Positions 24,471 through 33,558 of a DNA stretch of 64,000 bases are shown piece after piece (the first letter of the stretch is position 1; each line of letters begins with the position of its first letter). The notes beneath the pieces are model-generated. The model was not told where the DNA came from, did not search any database, and worked only from the letters and a program-made list of their open reading frames with translations. The DNA lies in assembly GCF_018131185.1 (NCBI RefSeq), contig NZ_JAFCJE010000005.1, forward strand, positions 124,001 to 188,000. Direction: 5' to 3'. Origin of the DNA: Bradyrhizobium diazoefficiens (lineage in GTDB: Bacteria; Pseudomonadota; Alphaproteobacteria; Rhizobiales; Xanthobacteraceae). The position numbers were made by a program, and so were the translations under genes.

Positions 24471-27245
24471 TCAGCGAGCCTGTTTCTTCAGCAGCATCGT
24501 GCCGGCAATCATCAGGACGGGGACCATGATGGCGAGCACCAGGAGATCGTTGTGGAGGGTGTCGAACGCCAGGCCCTTGGAGAAGGTGCCGCGCGAGATC
24601 GTGACGAAATAGGTGGTGGGATAGAGTCGCCCGATCACGGCGCCCAGTCCCTGCAACGATGAGACCGGATCGATCAGGCCGGAATACTGGATGGCGGGTA
24701 TCAGGGTGATCAGCACGGTGCCGAACAAGGCCGCGATCTGGCTGTTCATGAAGGCCGAGATCACCAGCCCCAGGCCGGTCGTGGCCGTGACGTAGAGGAG
24801 CGCGGCCAGTGCGTAGGTCGCAAAGCTCCCCGTGAAGGGGACGCCGAAGACGGTGAGCGCGAAGGCGACCAGGAGCAGGAAGTTTCCGAACGCCAGCACG
24901 ACGTAAGGCAGCTGCGTGCCGAGCAGAAATTCCAGCCGGGTCACCGGCGTGACGTAGAAATTGACGATCGAGCCGAGTTCCTTCTCGCGCACCACCGCAA
25001 GCGCTGCGAGCACCGCCGGAATCATGACCAGCAGAAGCGGGATGATGCCCGGCGCCATGGCGACGACGCTGATGACATCAGGATTGTAGCGGTAGCGCAG
25101 CTGGAGCTGATACGCGCCGGTGATTGCCGCGTCGCCGTAGAGCTCGCGGCTCTTCTGCGCAAGCCAGGTCGCGTGGATCGCCTGCGCGTAGGAGCGCAGC
25201 GTCTCGGCCCGCGTCGGATTGGCGCCGTCGACCCAGGCGCCGATCTCGACACGGCGGCCGCGGCTGACGTCGCGGCCGAAGCCCGGCGGCAGCTCGATGG
25301 CAAGTCCGATCTCGCCGGCGCGCATACGGCGGTCGAGGTCGGCATAATCCGTGATCGGCGATTTCTGGGTGAAGTAGCGCGAGCCCGCGATCTGAAGGCT
25401 GTAGTCGCGGCTGATCGCGCTGTCGTCGCGGTCGAGCACGGCGAAGGTCAGGTTCGCGACGTCCATGCTGATGCCGTATCCGAGCACGAACAGCAGCAGC
25501 ACGCTGCCGAGGATCGCGAGGGTGGCGCGGATCGGATCGCGCCGCAGCTCGAGCGTCTCGCGCCTGGAATAGGCGAGCATGCGCGTCGGATTGAATGCAG
25601 CATTGCGCCGAGCGGGCGGTGCGGCGGTTGCCGATGCGGGAGTGGGCAAGACGGCAGCCGGCCGGCCGGCCGGCTCCGCCCCGTCCGCGATCGCCTCTTC
25701 CAGGCAGGCGATGAAGGCCTGCTCCAGCGTTGCGGTGCCGCGTGCAGCCACGATCGCCGCGGGCGTGTCCGATATCAGCACCTTGCCCGCATGCATCAGC
25801 GAGACCCGGTCGCAGCGCTCGGCCTCGTTCATGAAATGGGTCGAGACGAAAATCGTGACGTCGTCCTTGCGGGAGAGCTCGGCGAGGATCTGCCAGAAGC
25901 GGTCGCGGGCGACTGGATCGACGCCGGACGTCGGCTCGTCGAGGATGAGAATGTCGGGCGCATGGATCATGGCGACTGCCAGCGACAAACGCTGCCGCAC
26001 CCCCAGCGGCAACGTGTCGGGCAAGGAATCGGCGACGTCGGCAAGATCGAACCGCGCGATCATCTCCTTGGTACGCGCGGCGATGGTGTCCGCCGGCAGC
26101 CTGAACAGCCGCGCATGCAGATCGAGATTCTGCGCGACCGTGAGCTCCGAATAGAGCGAGAACCCCTGCGACATGTAACCAATGCGCCGCCGCACCGACA
26201 TGTCGCCGGCATCGATGGTCTTGCCGAACAATCGCGCGGTGCCTTCGCTCACCGGCAGGAGGCCGGTGAGCATCTTCATGGTCGTGGTCTTGCCGCACCC
26301 GTTCGAGCCGAGGAAGCCGAAGATCTCGCCCTTCCTGATGCGGAAGCTGACATCGTCGACGGCCACGAAGCCGTTGAACCGTCGGGTCAGATGATCGGCC
26401 TCGATCGCGATCTCGTCATGCCCCTCGCCGCGCGGCGGGATGACGACATTGGTGTAGGTACTGCGATCCGCATCGGGCAGGAGGCGGATGAAGGCGTCAT
26501 CGAGCGTATCGGCGCCGGTCTGCCGCTTGAGTTCGGCTGGCGTTCCCGTCGCCAGCACGCGGCCGGCATTCATCGCGATCAGGACGTCGAACTGCGCGGC
26601 CTCCTCCATGTAGGCGGTCGAGACGATCACGCTCATGCCGGGGCGGCTGGCGCGGATCGAGGTGATCAATTCCCAGAACTGGCGCCGCGACAGCGGATCG
26701 ACGCCGGTGGTCGGTTCGTCCAGGATCAGCAGCTCGGGATCGTGGATCAGGGCGCAGCACAGGCCGACCTTTTGCTTCATGCCGCCGGAGAGTTTTGCCG
26801 CCGGCCGGTCGGCGAACGGCGTCAGCCCGGTGTCGCGCAGCAGGCCGGCGATCCGCCTGCTGCGTTCGGCCTTGTCGTGTCCGAACAGGCGGCCGAAGAA
26901 GTCGATATTCTCGAACACCGACAGTGTCGGATACAAGTTCTTGCCGAGCCCCTGCGGCATGTAGGCGATGTCGGGACACACGTTGCGGCGATGGCGTGAA
27001 CTCGCCATGTCTCCGCCGAGCACGTGGACACGTCCCTGCTGGATCGCGCGGGCCCCGGCGATCAGCGAGAGCAGGCTGGATTTGCCGACGCCGTCGGGGC
27101 CAATCAGTCCGACCATGCAGCCGGATGGGAGGTCGAGCGTGATGGCATCCAGTGCGCGGGTCTTGCCGTAGTTCAGGCCCACGTCGTCGAGATGCGCCAC
27201 GCTGCCGCGCCCGGCAGGTCGCTCGGCTGCGGCAGCCGTGCTCAT
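24471..27245 (-). CDS. Two-NBD ABC transporter fused to ABC-2 permease (RbbA-like)
   Basis: A 924-residue fusion. NBD1 (residues ~15-255) has Walker A GPDGVGKSS (49-57), signature LSGGMKQ (152-158) and Walker B LLILDEPTT. NBD2 (~280-500) has Walker A GSNGCGKTT (313-321) and Walker B ILILDEPTS but a variant signature, LPLGVRQRLS instead of LSGGQ. From about 560 on comes a membrane half with a large periplasmic loop and ABC-2-type helices (VVREKELGSIVNFYVTPVTRLEFLLG). Its start overlaps the HlyD gene's stop by four bases (ATGA). The arrangement and length match E. coli RbbA (YhiH). RbbA has been reported to act on ribosomes as well as in transport context; here the operon favours export. Confidence 0.94.
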   Translation of the reverse strand: MSTAAAAERPAGRGSVAHLDDVGLNYGKTRALDAITLDLPSGCMVGLIGPDGVGKSSLLSLIAGARAIQQGRVHVLGGDMASSRHRRNVCPDIAYMPQGLGKNLYPTLSVFENIDFFGRLFGHDKAERSRRIAGLLRDTGLTPFADRPAAKLSGGMKQKVGLCCALIHDPELLILDEPTTGVDPLSRRQFWELITSIRASRPGMSVIVSTAYMEEAAQFDVLIAMNAGRVLATGTPAELKRQTGADTLDDAFIRLLPDADRSTYTNVVIPPRGEGHDEIAIEADHLTRRFNGFVAVDDVSFRIRKGEIFGFLGSNGCGKTTTMKMLTGLLPVSEGTARLFGKTIDAGDMSVRRRIGYMSQGFSLYSELTVAQNLDLHARLFRLPADTIAARTKEMIARFDLADVADSLPDTLPLGVRQRLSLAVAMIHAPDILILDEPTSGVDPVARDRFWQILAELSRKDDVTIFVSTHFMNEAERCDRVSLMHAGKVLISDTPAAIVAARGTATLEQAFIACLEEAIADGAEPAGRPAAVLPTPASATAAPPARRNAAFNPTRMLAYSRRETLELRRDPIRATLAILGSVLLLFVLGYGISMDVANLTFAVLDRDDSAISRDYSLQIAGSRYFTQKSPITDYADLDRRMRAGEIGLAIELPPGFGRDVSRGRRVEIGAWVDGANPTRAETLRSYAQAIHATWLAQKSRELYGDAAITGAYQLQLRYRYNPDVISVVAMAPGIIPLLLVMIPAVLAALAVVREKELGSIVNFYVTPVTRLEFLLGTQLPYVVLAFGNFLLLVAFALTVFGVPFTGSFATYALAALLYVTATTGLGLVISAFMNSQIAALFGTVLITLIPAIQYSGLIDPVSSLQGLGAVIGRLYPTTYFVTISRGTFSKGLAFDTLHNDLLVLAIMVPVLMIAGTMLLKKQAR

Positions 27246-28309
27246 CTCGTCAGCTTGATGTTGAGATTGTCAGGCCATTGCGCGGCCGGATCGAGCCGCA
27301 CATAGGCCATGCCGGGCAGGCCGGTCTTCACGTGCTCGATGTGCTGGCGCAGCAGATCGGGTGCGATATGCGCCTTGATGCGGAACATCAGCTTCTGGCG
27401 TTCTTCCTCGGTCTCGACGGTCTTGGGCGTGAATTGTGCGACGTCGGCGACGAAGGTGGCCTTGGCGGGAATCACATATTGGGGGATGGCGTCGAGCACA
27501 AGGCGAACCTCGGCGCCGATCGCGACGCGGCCCGCATCCGCCGTCGGCAGGAAGAACGTCATGTAGACGTCGCCGAGATCGACCATGTTGAGGACGCGGC
27601 CACCGGCGGCGAGCACCTCGCCGGGCTGCGACACGCGATACTGCACGCGGCCGTCGCGCGGCGCCTTCAGCACGCTGTCGTTGAGGTCGGCATTGATGCT
27701 CTCGATCGCGGCCCTGGCGGCGTCGACCGCGGCGCCGGCGTCGATCACCATCGCGCGAGCGGAGCTGATCGCGGCCTCGGACGCTGCGACCTGGGCGTGG
27801 GACGCGGCGAGCGCCGCCTTCGCGGTGGCGTTGGAGGAGCGGTCGTCGTCCAGGACCTGCTGCGACACCGCGCTCGTTTTGATCAATTGTTCGGAGCGAT
27901 CGAGCTTGCGGCTCGTGCTGTCGAGTTGGGCGATGCGCTGGTCGACCATGGCTTCGGCGGCTTTGCGTTCGGCCTCGCGCTGGTTCACCAGGCTCTTCGC
28001 GGTCTCGACGTTGATCGCTGCGCGCTGGAGCTGCGCATCGGCCTGGCGGCGCTGGGCCTGCAACTGCTCGGTGTCCATGCGCGCCAGAATCTGACCTGCG
28101 CGGACGAAGTCGCCTTCGCCGACCAGGATATCGCGAATCCGTCCCGGCGTCTTGGTGGCGATGTCGATCTCGACCGCTTCGATGCGGCCGTTGCCGCGGG
28201 CGAAGCCTGCCGGCAGCGTGTTGGCATCGCGGTGCTGCCAATAATAGTAGCCGCCACCTGCAACGAGCACGGCGATCGCGGCGATGACTCGACCCGGCGT
28301 GAAGTTCAT
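27242..28309 (-). CDS. HlyD-family membrane fusion protein (YhiI-like)
   Basis: A 355-residue periplasmic adaptor. An N-terminal signal anchor (VIAAIAVLVAGGGYYYW) is followed by the lipoyl half GRIEAVEIDIATKTPGRI, a long alpha-helical hairpin rich in Ala, Gln and Glu (about residues 90-220) and the returning lipoyl/beta-barrel half (LKAPRDGRVQYRVSQPGEVLAAGG). It joins an inner-membrane exporter to an outer-membrane channel such as TolC. First gene of the three-gene exporter operon. I use ATG 28309, which gives the YhiI length; ribosome sites are poor at both 28309 and the upstream ATG 28339, so the start is not certain. Confidence 0.93.
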   Translation of the reverse strand: MNFTPGRVIAAIAVLVAGGGYYYWQHRDANTLPAGFARGNGRIEAVEIDIATKTPGRIRDILVGEGDFVRAGQILARMDTEQLQAQRRQADAQLQRAAINVETAKSLVNQREAERKAAEAMVDQRIAQLDSTSRKLDRSEQLIKTSAVSQQVLDDDRSSNATAKAALAASHAQVAASEAAISSARAMVIDAGAAVDAARAAIESINADLNDSVLKAPRDGRVQYRVSQPGEVLAAGGRVLNMVDLGDVYMTFFLPTADAGRVAIGAEVRLVLDAIPQYVIPAKATFVADVAQFTPKTVETEEERQKLMFRIKAHIAPDLLRQHIEHVKTGLPGMAYVRLDPAAQWPDNLNIKLTR

Positions 28310-28554
28310 CTGTTCAAAACGCCGTGCGGCGGCGCCCATTGTTGAGATACGAACGCCCGGCCGCGGAACGCGCGGAAGAGCGGCCTCAACATTGCAGCGA
28401 ATTTTGCACCGCAGCTTGATGCAGATCAGACGGCGGCGCGAGCCGTCTTTGCCCGCTTTTTGAGCTGCCCGCCCTTGCCGCTCGTCCGCCCAGATTGCCA
28501 AGCGGACGAGCGAGGCTTGTCGAACGGATAACTATGGGCTCGATCCGGGCCGCC

Positions 28555-29757
28555 TCACTTCACCAGCGGGCAGCCGCCATCCTTCAGAGGCCGGAACGCC
28601 TGGTCGGCGGGCACCTCGGCGAGCAGCTTGTAGTAATCCCACGGTCCTTTCGACTCCTCCGGCTTCTTCACCTGGAACAGGTACATGCTGTGCACCATGC
28701 GGCCGTCTTCGCGCAGCACGCCGTTGTCGGTGAAGGCGTCGCGCACCGGCAGCTCGCGCATCTTTGCCATCACCGTCTTGGTATCGCGGGTGCCCGCAGC
28801 CTGTACGGCCTTGAGGTAATGCAGCGTGGCGCTGTAGGTCGCGGCCTGGTTCATCGTCGGCATGCGCTTGACGCGCTCCAGGAACCGCTTGCCGAAGGCG
28901 CGGGTCTTGTCGTTGAGATCCCAGTAATACGCCTCGGTGATGATCAGCCCCTGCGCGAGCTTGAGGCCGAGGCTGTGCACGTCGGAGATGAACATCACGA
29001 TCGCAGCCAGGTTCTGGCCGCCGGCGACGATGCCGAACTCGCCGGCCTGCTTGATCGCGTTGATGGTGTCGCCGCCGCCATTGGCGAGCCCGATGATCTT
29101 GGCCTTTGAGGCCTGCGCCTGGAGCAGGAACGAGGAGAAATCCGCCGTGTTGAGCGGATGCTTGACGCTGCCGAGCACCTTGCCGCCCGCCGCCTTCACC
29201 ACGTCGCCGGTATCGCGTTCGACCGAATGACCGAACACGTAGTCGGCGGTGAGGAAGAACCAAGTGTCGCCGCCGGTCTTGACGATGGCGCTGCCGACGG
29301 TGTGGGCGTTGGCGTAGGTGTCGTAGGTCCAGTGCGCGGTGTAGGGCGAGCACGACTTTCCGGTGATGTCGGAGCTCGCCGCGTCCGTCACGATCATGAT
29401 CTTCTCGTACTGCTTCGACAGCTCCATCACGGCAAGCGCGGTCGCCGAGGTCGGCAGGTCGATGATCATGTCGACGCCTTCGGTCTCCCACCATTTGCGG
29501 GCGATGGTGGAGGCGACGTCGGGCTTGTTGAGCACGTCGGCACTGAGCATCTCGATCGGCCTGCCGAACATCTGGCCGCCGAAGTCCTCGATCGCCATTT
29601 TGGTCGCCTCGACATTCCCCATGCCGCCGATGTCGGAATAGACGGAGGAGAAGTCGGAGAGCACGCCGATCTTGAGCGGTGCCTGCTGGGCGGAGGTGGG
29701 GGCGATCAGGGCAGCGGACAGCAAGCCGGCCGCGGACACGAGTGCGATAAATCTCAT
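28555..29757 (-). CDS. Periplasmic binding protein of a Liv/aromatic-acid-type ABC transporter
   Basis: A 400-residue substrate-binding protein with a clear signal peptide (RFIALVSAAGLLSAALIAPTSAQQ, cleaved near residue 24). The mature part starts LKIGVLSDFSSVYSDIGG, and NVEATKMAIEDFGG, ARKWWETEGVDMIIDLPTSATALAV and the later TEAYYWDLNDKTRAFGKRF fit the leucine-binding-protein family. No permease or ATPase gene is adjacent, so it must use one elsewhere. A palindrome TTTGTCCGACAAA lies 36 bp upstream, the same core as before the divergent FadR-type regulator, which suggests control by that regulator. Ligand unknown; the nearby acyl-CoA synthetase hints at a carboxylic acid. Confidence 0.92.
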   Translation of the reverse strand: MRFIALVSAAGLLSAALIAPTSAQQAPLKIGVLSDFSSVYSDIGGMGNVEATKMAIEDFGGQMFGRPIEMLSADVLNKPDVASTIARKWWETEGVDMIIDLPTSATALAVMELSKQYEKIMIVTDAASSDITGKSCSPYTAHWTYDTYANAHTVGSAIVKTGGDTWFFLTADYVFGHSVERDTGDVVKAAGGKVLGSVKHPLNTADFSSFLLQAQASKAKIIGLANGGGDTINAIKQAGEFGIVAGGQNLAAIVMFISDVHSLGLKLAQGLIITEAYYWDLNDKTRAFGKRFLERVKRMPTMNQAATYSATLHYLKAVQAAGTRDTKTVMAKMRELPVRDAFTDNGVLREDGRMVHSMYLFQVKKPEESKGPWDYYKLLAEVPADQAFRPLKDGGCPLVK

Positions 29758-29792
29758 GGATACGTTTCCTCTTACACGGGACTATTCTGTCC

Positions 29793-29807
29793 CTTTGTCC
29801 GACAAAG
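29793..29807. promoter_or_regulatory. FadR-type operator 1 (binding-protein side)
   Basis: CTTTGTCCGACAAAG, a perfect 15-bp palindrome, 36 bp upstream of the binding-protein gene. Its core, TTGTCCGACAA, fits the TNGTNNNACNA form of FadR-subfamily GntR sites. Confidence 0.75.
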
Positions 29808-29894
29808 CTAGATCGGGCTCCCAACGGAGTCAATTTCCTCCCAAGATCTCATGAATAGTCGGTGTTTGACGCATAGGGCGCCCGTGCGTATGAT

Positions 29895-29905
29895 TTGTCC
29901 GACAA
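29895..29905. promoter_or_regulatory. FadR-type operator 2 (regulator side)
   Basis: TTGTCCGACAA, identical to the core of operator 1 with centres exactly 100 bp apart, ending 18 bp before the regulator's TTG start. Suggests autoregulation. Confidence 0.75.
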
Positions 29906-29923
29906 TCGCCATTGGAGGTCGAT

Positions 29924-30691
29924 TTGCCTGTCGCGCCGCTCTTCCGACCGATCGATGTCGCCCCGGCCTATCAGAAGGTCGCGGACGCCATCGAACGCGA
30001 GATCGTCAATGGCCGCCTCAAGCCGGGCGATCCCATCGGCACCGAACACGATCTGGTCCGTCAGTTCGGCGTCAACCGTTCGACCATCCGTGAGGGCATC
30101 CGTGTGCTGGAGGAGGGCGGGCTGATCCGGCGCGATTCCTCGCGCCGCCTGCACGCTTGTCTGCCGCGCTACAGCAAGCTCGCAAGCCGTCTCAGCCGTG
30201 CGCTGGTCCTGCACGAGGTCACCTTCCGCGAGCTCTACGAGGCCTCCATGACACTGGAGGTCGCCAGCATCGAAGGCGCGGTGGAGCGGGCGAATGAGGA
30301 GAATCTCGCCGAGCTCGATGACAACCTCGTGCGCAGCGAGGCCGTGGTCGGCGATGCCGCGATGCTTGCCGAATGCGATGCCGAATTCCACGTTCTGGTC
30401 GCCAAGGCCTCGCAGAACCGCGTGCTCCAGCTCGCGCGCGAGCCGGCAGCGCAATTGTTCTATCCGACCACCGAGATGATCGTGACCAATGTCGCCGAAG
30501 GCGGCCCGCGTCTCGTCGCGGCGCACCGCCATCTCATCGAGGCGATCCGTCACCGCGACCGCGAGGCCGGCGTGCTGTGGACGCGCCGGCATCTTCAGGA
30601 CTGGCGCCGCGGATTCGAGAAGATTGCTTCGCTCGATCGTTCGGTCGAGCACATGTACATGGAGCACGCGCGGGCGGCCCGGCATAGGTAG
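29924..30691 (+). CDS. FadR-subfamily GntR regulator
   Basis: A 255-residue regulator: N-terminal winged HTH (PAYQKVADAIEREIVNGRLKPGDPI ... DLVRQFGVNRSTIREGIRVLEEGGLI) and a C-terminal FCD helical domain with FRELYEASMTLEVASIEG, EFHVLVAKASQNRVLQLA and HRHLIEAIRHRDREAG, whose His residues bind a metal and a small carboxylate in relatives. Start is TTG 29924, five bases after GGAGG; an upstream TTG at 29912 lacks one. The acyl-CoA synthetase follows 68 bp downstream. The twin palindromes in the divergent gap are likely its operators. Confidence 0.92.
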   Translation: MPVAPLFRPIDVAPAYQKVADAIEREIVNGRLKPGDPIGTEHDLVRQFGVNRSTIREGIRVLEEGGLIRRDSSRRLHACLPRYSKLASRLSRALVLHEVTFRELYEASMTLEVASIEGAVERANEENLAELDDNLVRSEAVVGDAAMLAECDAEFHVLVAKASQNRVLQLAREPAAQLFYPTTEMIVTNVAEGGPRLVAAHRHLIEAIRHRDREAGVLWTRRHLQDWRRGFEKIASLDRSVEHMYMEHARAARHR

Positions 30692-30759
30692 CGCAAACAA
30701 ACAAGACGCAAGATCTCAAGTAATAAATCCAGCAAAAAAGACATCACGTGGAGGAACGT

Positions 30760-32373
30760 ATGACCGGCGACACCGCAGCCACCATCTCGAAAGCGCGCGA
30801 GCATTCCATCGGCGATCTCTTGCGCCGTTCCGCCGGCCGAGAGCCGAGCAAGCTTGCGGTGACCTGCGGCGGCGTGAGCTGGACCTTCGCCGAGATGGAT
30901 GCGATCTGCAACCGGCTCGGCCGCGGCCTGCTCGGCCTCGGCGTCGGAAAGGGTGATCGCATTGCGGTGCTCTCGCGCAATTCGCACGCCTTTGCCGCGC
31001 TGCGTTTCGCGGTGGCGCGGATCGGCGCGGTGCTGGTGCCGATCAACTTCATGCTCAATCCGGACGAGATCAATTTCATCCTCAAGAGCTCCGGCGCAAA
31101 GCTGCTCGCGACCGGACCGGATTTCGTCGAGCCTGCGCGCGCAGCCAGCGCCAGGGATTGTGCGGTCGAGAAGATGATCTGGCTGCCGGGTGAAGACCCT
31201 GCGTCCGCGCCTGCGGGCCTCACCACCTTCGACGATCTGCTTCATGCCGACCGCTCGTTCCTGGAAGCGTCGGTCGACAGCCGCGATCTGGCTCAGATCG
31301 TCTATACCAGCGGCACGGAATCGCTGCCAAAGGGCGCGATGCTGACCCATGAAGCCGTGATGTGGCAGTATGTCAGCTGCATCATCGATGGCGGCATGAG
31401 CGTGGAGGACAAGTTCCTGCACGCGCTGCCGCTCTATCACTGCGCCCAGCTCGACGTGTTCCTGGGACCGCAGATCTATCTCGGTGCCTCCGGCGTGATT
31501 ACCGGCAAGCCGACCGCCGACAACATCCTGGCGCTGATCCAGGCGCACAAGATCACGTCGTTCTTCGCGCCGCCGACGATCTGGATTGCGATGCTGCGCT
31601 CGCCGAACTTCGACAAGACCGATCTGTCGACCCTGCAGAAAGGCTATTACGGCGCCTCGATCATGCCTGTGGAGGTGTTGCTCGAGCTTCAGCGCCGCTT
31701 GCCCAACGTCAAGTTCTGGAACTTCTACGGCCAAACCGAGATCGCGCCGCTCGCGACCGTGCTGCGGCCGGAGGACCAACTGCGCAAAGCCGGCTCGGCT
31801 GGCAAGCCTGTGCTCAATGTCGAGACTCGGGTGGTCAACACCGCGATGGAGGACGTCAAGGTCGGTGAAGTCGGCGAGATCGTGCACCGCTCGCCGCATT
31901 TGCTGTCCGGCTATTACAACGATCCGGTGAAGACTGCGGCAGCATTTTCGGGCGGCTGGTTTCACTCGGGAGACCTCGCCACGGTCGACGAGGAAGGCCA
32001 CATCACCGTGGTCGATCGGGTTAAGGACATGATCAAGACCGGCGGCGAGAACGTCGCCAGCCGTGAGGTCGAAGAGATGGTCTACCGCATCCCCGCGGTC
32101 TCGGAGGTCGCCGTCGTCGGCTTGCCTGATCCGCGCTGGATCGAGGCGGTCACCGCCATCGTCGTGGTCAAGAGCGGTGAAAAGCTGGACGAGGACGCCG
32201 TCATCAAGCACTGCGCTGCCCAGATGGCGCATTTCAAGGTGCCCAAGCGCGTCATTTTCGTCGATGCGTTGCCGAAGAATCCGAGCGGCAAGCTGCTCAA
32301 GCGCGAGCTGCGCCAGCGCTTCGTCGGCGGCGAGACGCTAGACAAGGCGATCCAGAAGAATTTTGGGGCATAG
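30760..32373 (+). CDS. Acyl-CoA synthetase (AMP-forming)
   Basis: A 537-residue ANL-family ligase. The P-loop is YTSGTESLPKG (182-192), the FYGQTE motif and the hinge region GGWFHSGDLATVDEEGHITVVDRVKDMIKTGGENV are present, and the catalytic Lys lies in PKNPSGKLLKRE at the C-terminus. It activates a carboxylic acid to its CoA ester using ATP. It resembles medium/long-chain fatty-acyl-CoA synthetases of the FadD13 type. ATG 30760 has GGAGG five bases upstream. Lies after the FadR-type regulator and divergent from the binding protein, so the three may serve uptake and activation of one acid. Confidence 0.94.
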   Translation: MTGDTAATISKAREHSIGDLLRRSAGREPSKLAVTCGGVSWTFAEMDAICNRLGRGLLGLGVGKGDRIAVLSRNSHAFAALRFAVARIGAVLVPINFMLNPDEINFILKSSGAKLLATGPDFVEPARAASARDCAVEKMIWLPGEDPASAPAGLTTFDDLLHADRSFLEASVDSRDLAQIVYTSGTESLPKGAMLTHEAVMWQYVSCIIDGGMSVEDKFLHALPLYHCAQLDVFLGPQIYLGASGVITGKPTADNILALIQAHKITSFFAPPTIWIAMLRSPNFDKTDLSTLQKGYYGASIMPVEVLLELQRRLPNVKFWNFYGQTEIAPLATVLRPEDQLRKAGSAGKPVLNVETRVVNTAMEDVKVGEVGEIVHRSPHLLSGYYNDPVKTAAAFSGGWFHSGDLATVDEEGHITVVDRVKDMIKTGGENVASREVEEMVYRIPAVSEVAVVGLPDPRWIEAVTAIVVVKSGEKLDEDAVIKHCAAQMAHFKVPKRVIFVDALPKNPSGKLLKRELRQRFVGGETLDKAIQKNFGA

Positions 32374-32411
32374 AACCGGGCGGCGTTGGGCAGCGTCGCG
32401 GTCGAGCTTCG

Positions 32412-33362
32412 CTAGCCGACGTTGCCGGCCAGCTTCCTGACGTCGTCGGGCGTCTGTCCGAAGCGGCGGCGAAACGCGCGATGGAAGTAGGATACGTCGT
32501 GGAAGCCCGCGAGATGCGCGATCTCGATGATCTTGCGGGCGCGCATGGCAGGGTTTCGAAGCAGCCGTTCGGCGCGCAGCAAGCGCTGCTCCAGCACGAA
32601 CCCGCTATAAGTGATGCCGGCCTGCTCGAACAGAAGCTGGATCGTGCGTGGGCTGACCCGGTGCATGGCCGACAGGACGGTGAGTGACAGCGCGGGGCTG
32701 TCCAACTGTGCCAGGATGTCGGATTTGAGAGTCTCGAGACGTGCTACGGCAAGGCCGCGCGTCCGAGCTTCCTCGGCGACATCGCCGCGGGCGCCGATCA
32801 TCGGCACCGAAAGGTCGAACAAATGCTGCGAGACCGCATCGAGCTCCGCAGGCGCGAGCTTGTCGGCATAAGCATGCGCGAGATCGTAATACCGCAGGAA
32901 CATCGACGTGATCGGATTGGCGCCGGGAATCGACTGGGCAATCAGGTCCTCGGCATTCGGGCACGCCCGCAGTAACGCCTTGCGGGGCAACAGTGCGGTC
33001 TGGAAGTTGCCGTACCCTGTCTGGGTGATTTGGGCACCCTTGATCGAGGGATCGCCGATCGTGAGGTCGCCGGCCGCAATGTTCAGTCCGCGCCTGCCCA
33101 TGGTTCCGTTCAGAGCCGAATTTGGTGACATGGCGACAACCAATTCGTCGTTGGTGCCCATGGACACGAAGCTCATCGGCGTACCGTAGGAGGCGGACAG
33201 CCGCAGGCGCGGAAGGATGGCCGGCGTGATCATTCGGTGCACCGGGCCGTCTCCGATCGGAACGAAGTCGGTCCCCATCACCCGCCGGCAGAATTGCTCG
33301 CGCCACCCCTCATAGGCCGGCCCCGTCGGATCGCCGTTGAACGAGAGTTGTGGCTGTGTCAT
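32412..33362 (-). CDS. AraC-family transcriptional regulator
   Basis: A 316-residue regulator with an N-terminal ligand-binding-like region of the AraC_binding_2 type and a C-terminal pair of HTH motifs (VLSAMHRVSPRTIQLLFEQAGITYSGFVLEQRL and KIIEIAHLAGFHDVSYFHRAFRRRFGQTPDDVR). The second HTH with SYFHRAFRRRFG is the strongest family mark. It faces convergent to the acyl-CoA synthetase. No operator or target is evident; the adjacent MFS gene is on the same strand upstream. Start ATG 33362 has only a weak ribosome site. Confidence 0.9.
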   Translation of the reverse strand: MTQPQLSFNGDPTGPAYEGWREQFCRRVMGTDFVPIGDGPVHRMITPAILPRLRLSASYGTPMSFVSMGTNDELVVAMSPNSALNGTMGRRGLNIAAGDLTIGDPSIKGAQITQTGYGNFQTALLPRKALLRACPNAEDLIAQSIPGANPITSMFLRYYDLAHAYADKLAPAELDAVSQHLFDLSVPMIGARGDVAEEARTRGLAVARLETLKSDILAQLDSPALSLTVLSAMHRVSPRTIQLLFEQAGITYSGFVLEQRLLRAERLLRNPAMRARKIIEIAHLAGFHDVSYFHRAFRRRFGQTPDDVRKLAGNVG

Positions 33363-33558
33363 CGATCGGAAGGCGCAGGTTTGTCGGCGATCTGCCGGCA
33401 GGTTGTACCGTCAGGCTGATGCGCCGCAACGGCAAAAGCGCGGGATTGCGTGATAAGCCACTCGCGATGACGTGCGGGGACCGCGACCAGGTGCCGCAGT
33501 TCGGTACGCCGGGATCACACAGGCAATTCCCGCTATGGTGTTCGCGCGGGGGCGAAGC

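Noticed and set aside
25173..26999. 608-residue open frame antisense to the fused ABC transporter
   Set aside because: Arg/Asp/Gly-rich low-complexity translation of the reverse frame of a certain gene.
30595..32232. 545-residue open frame antisense to the acyl-CoA synthetase
   Set aside because: Antisense to a complete ligase gene; composition not protein-like.
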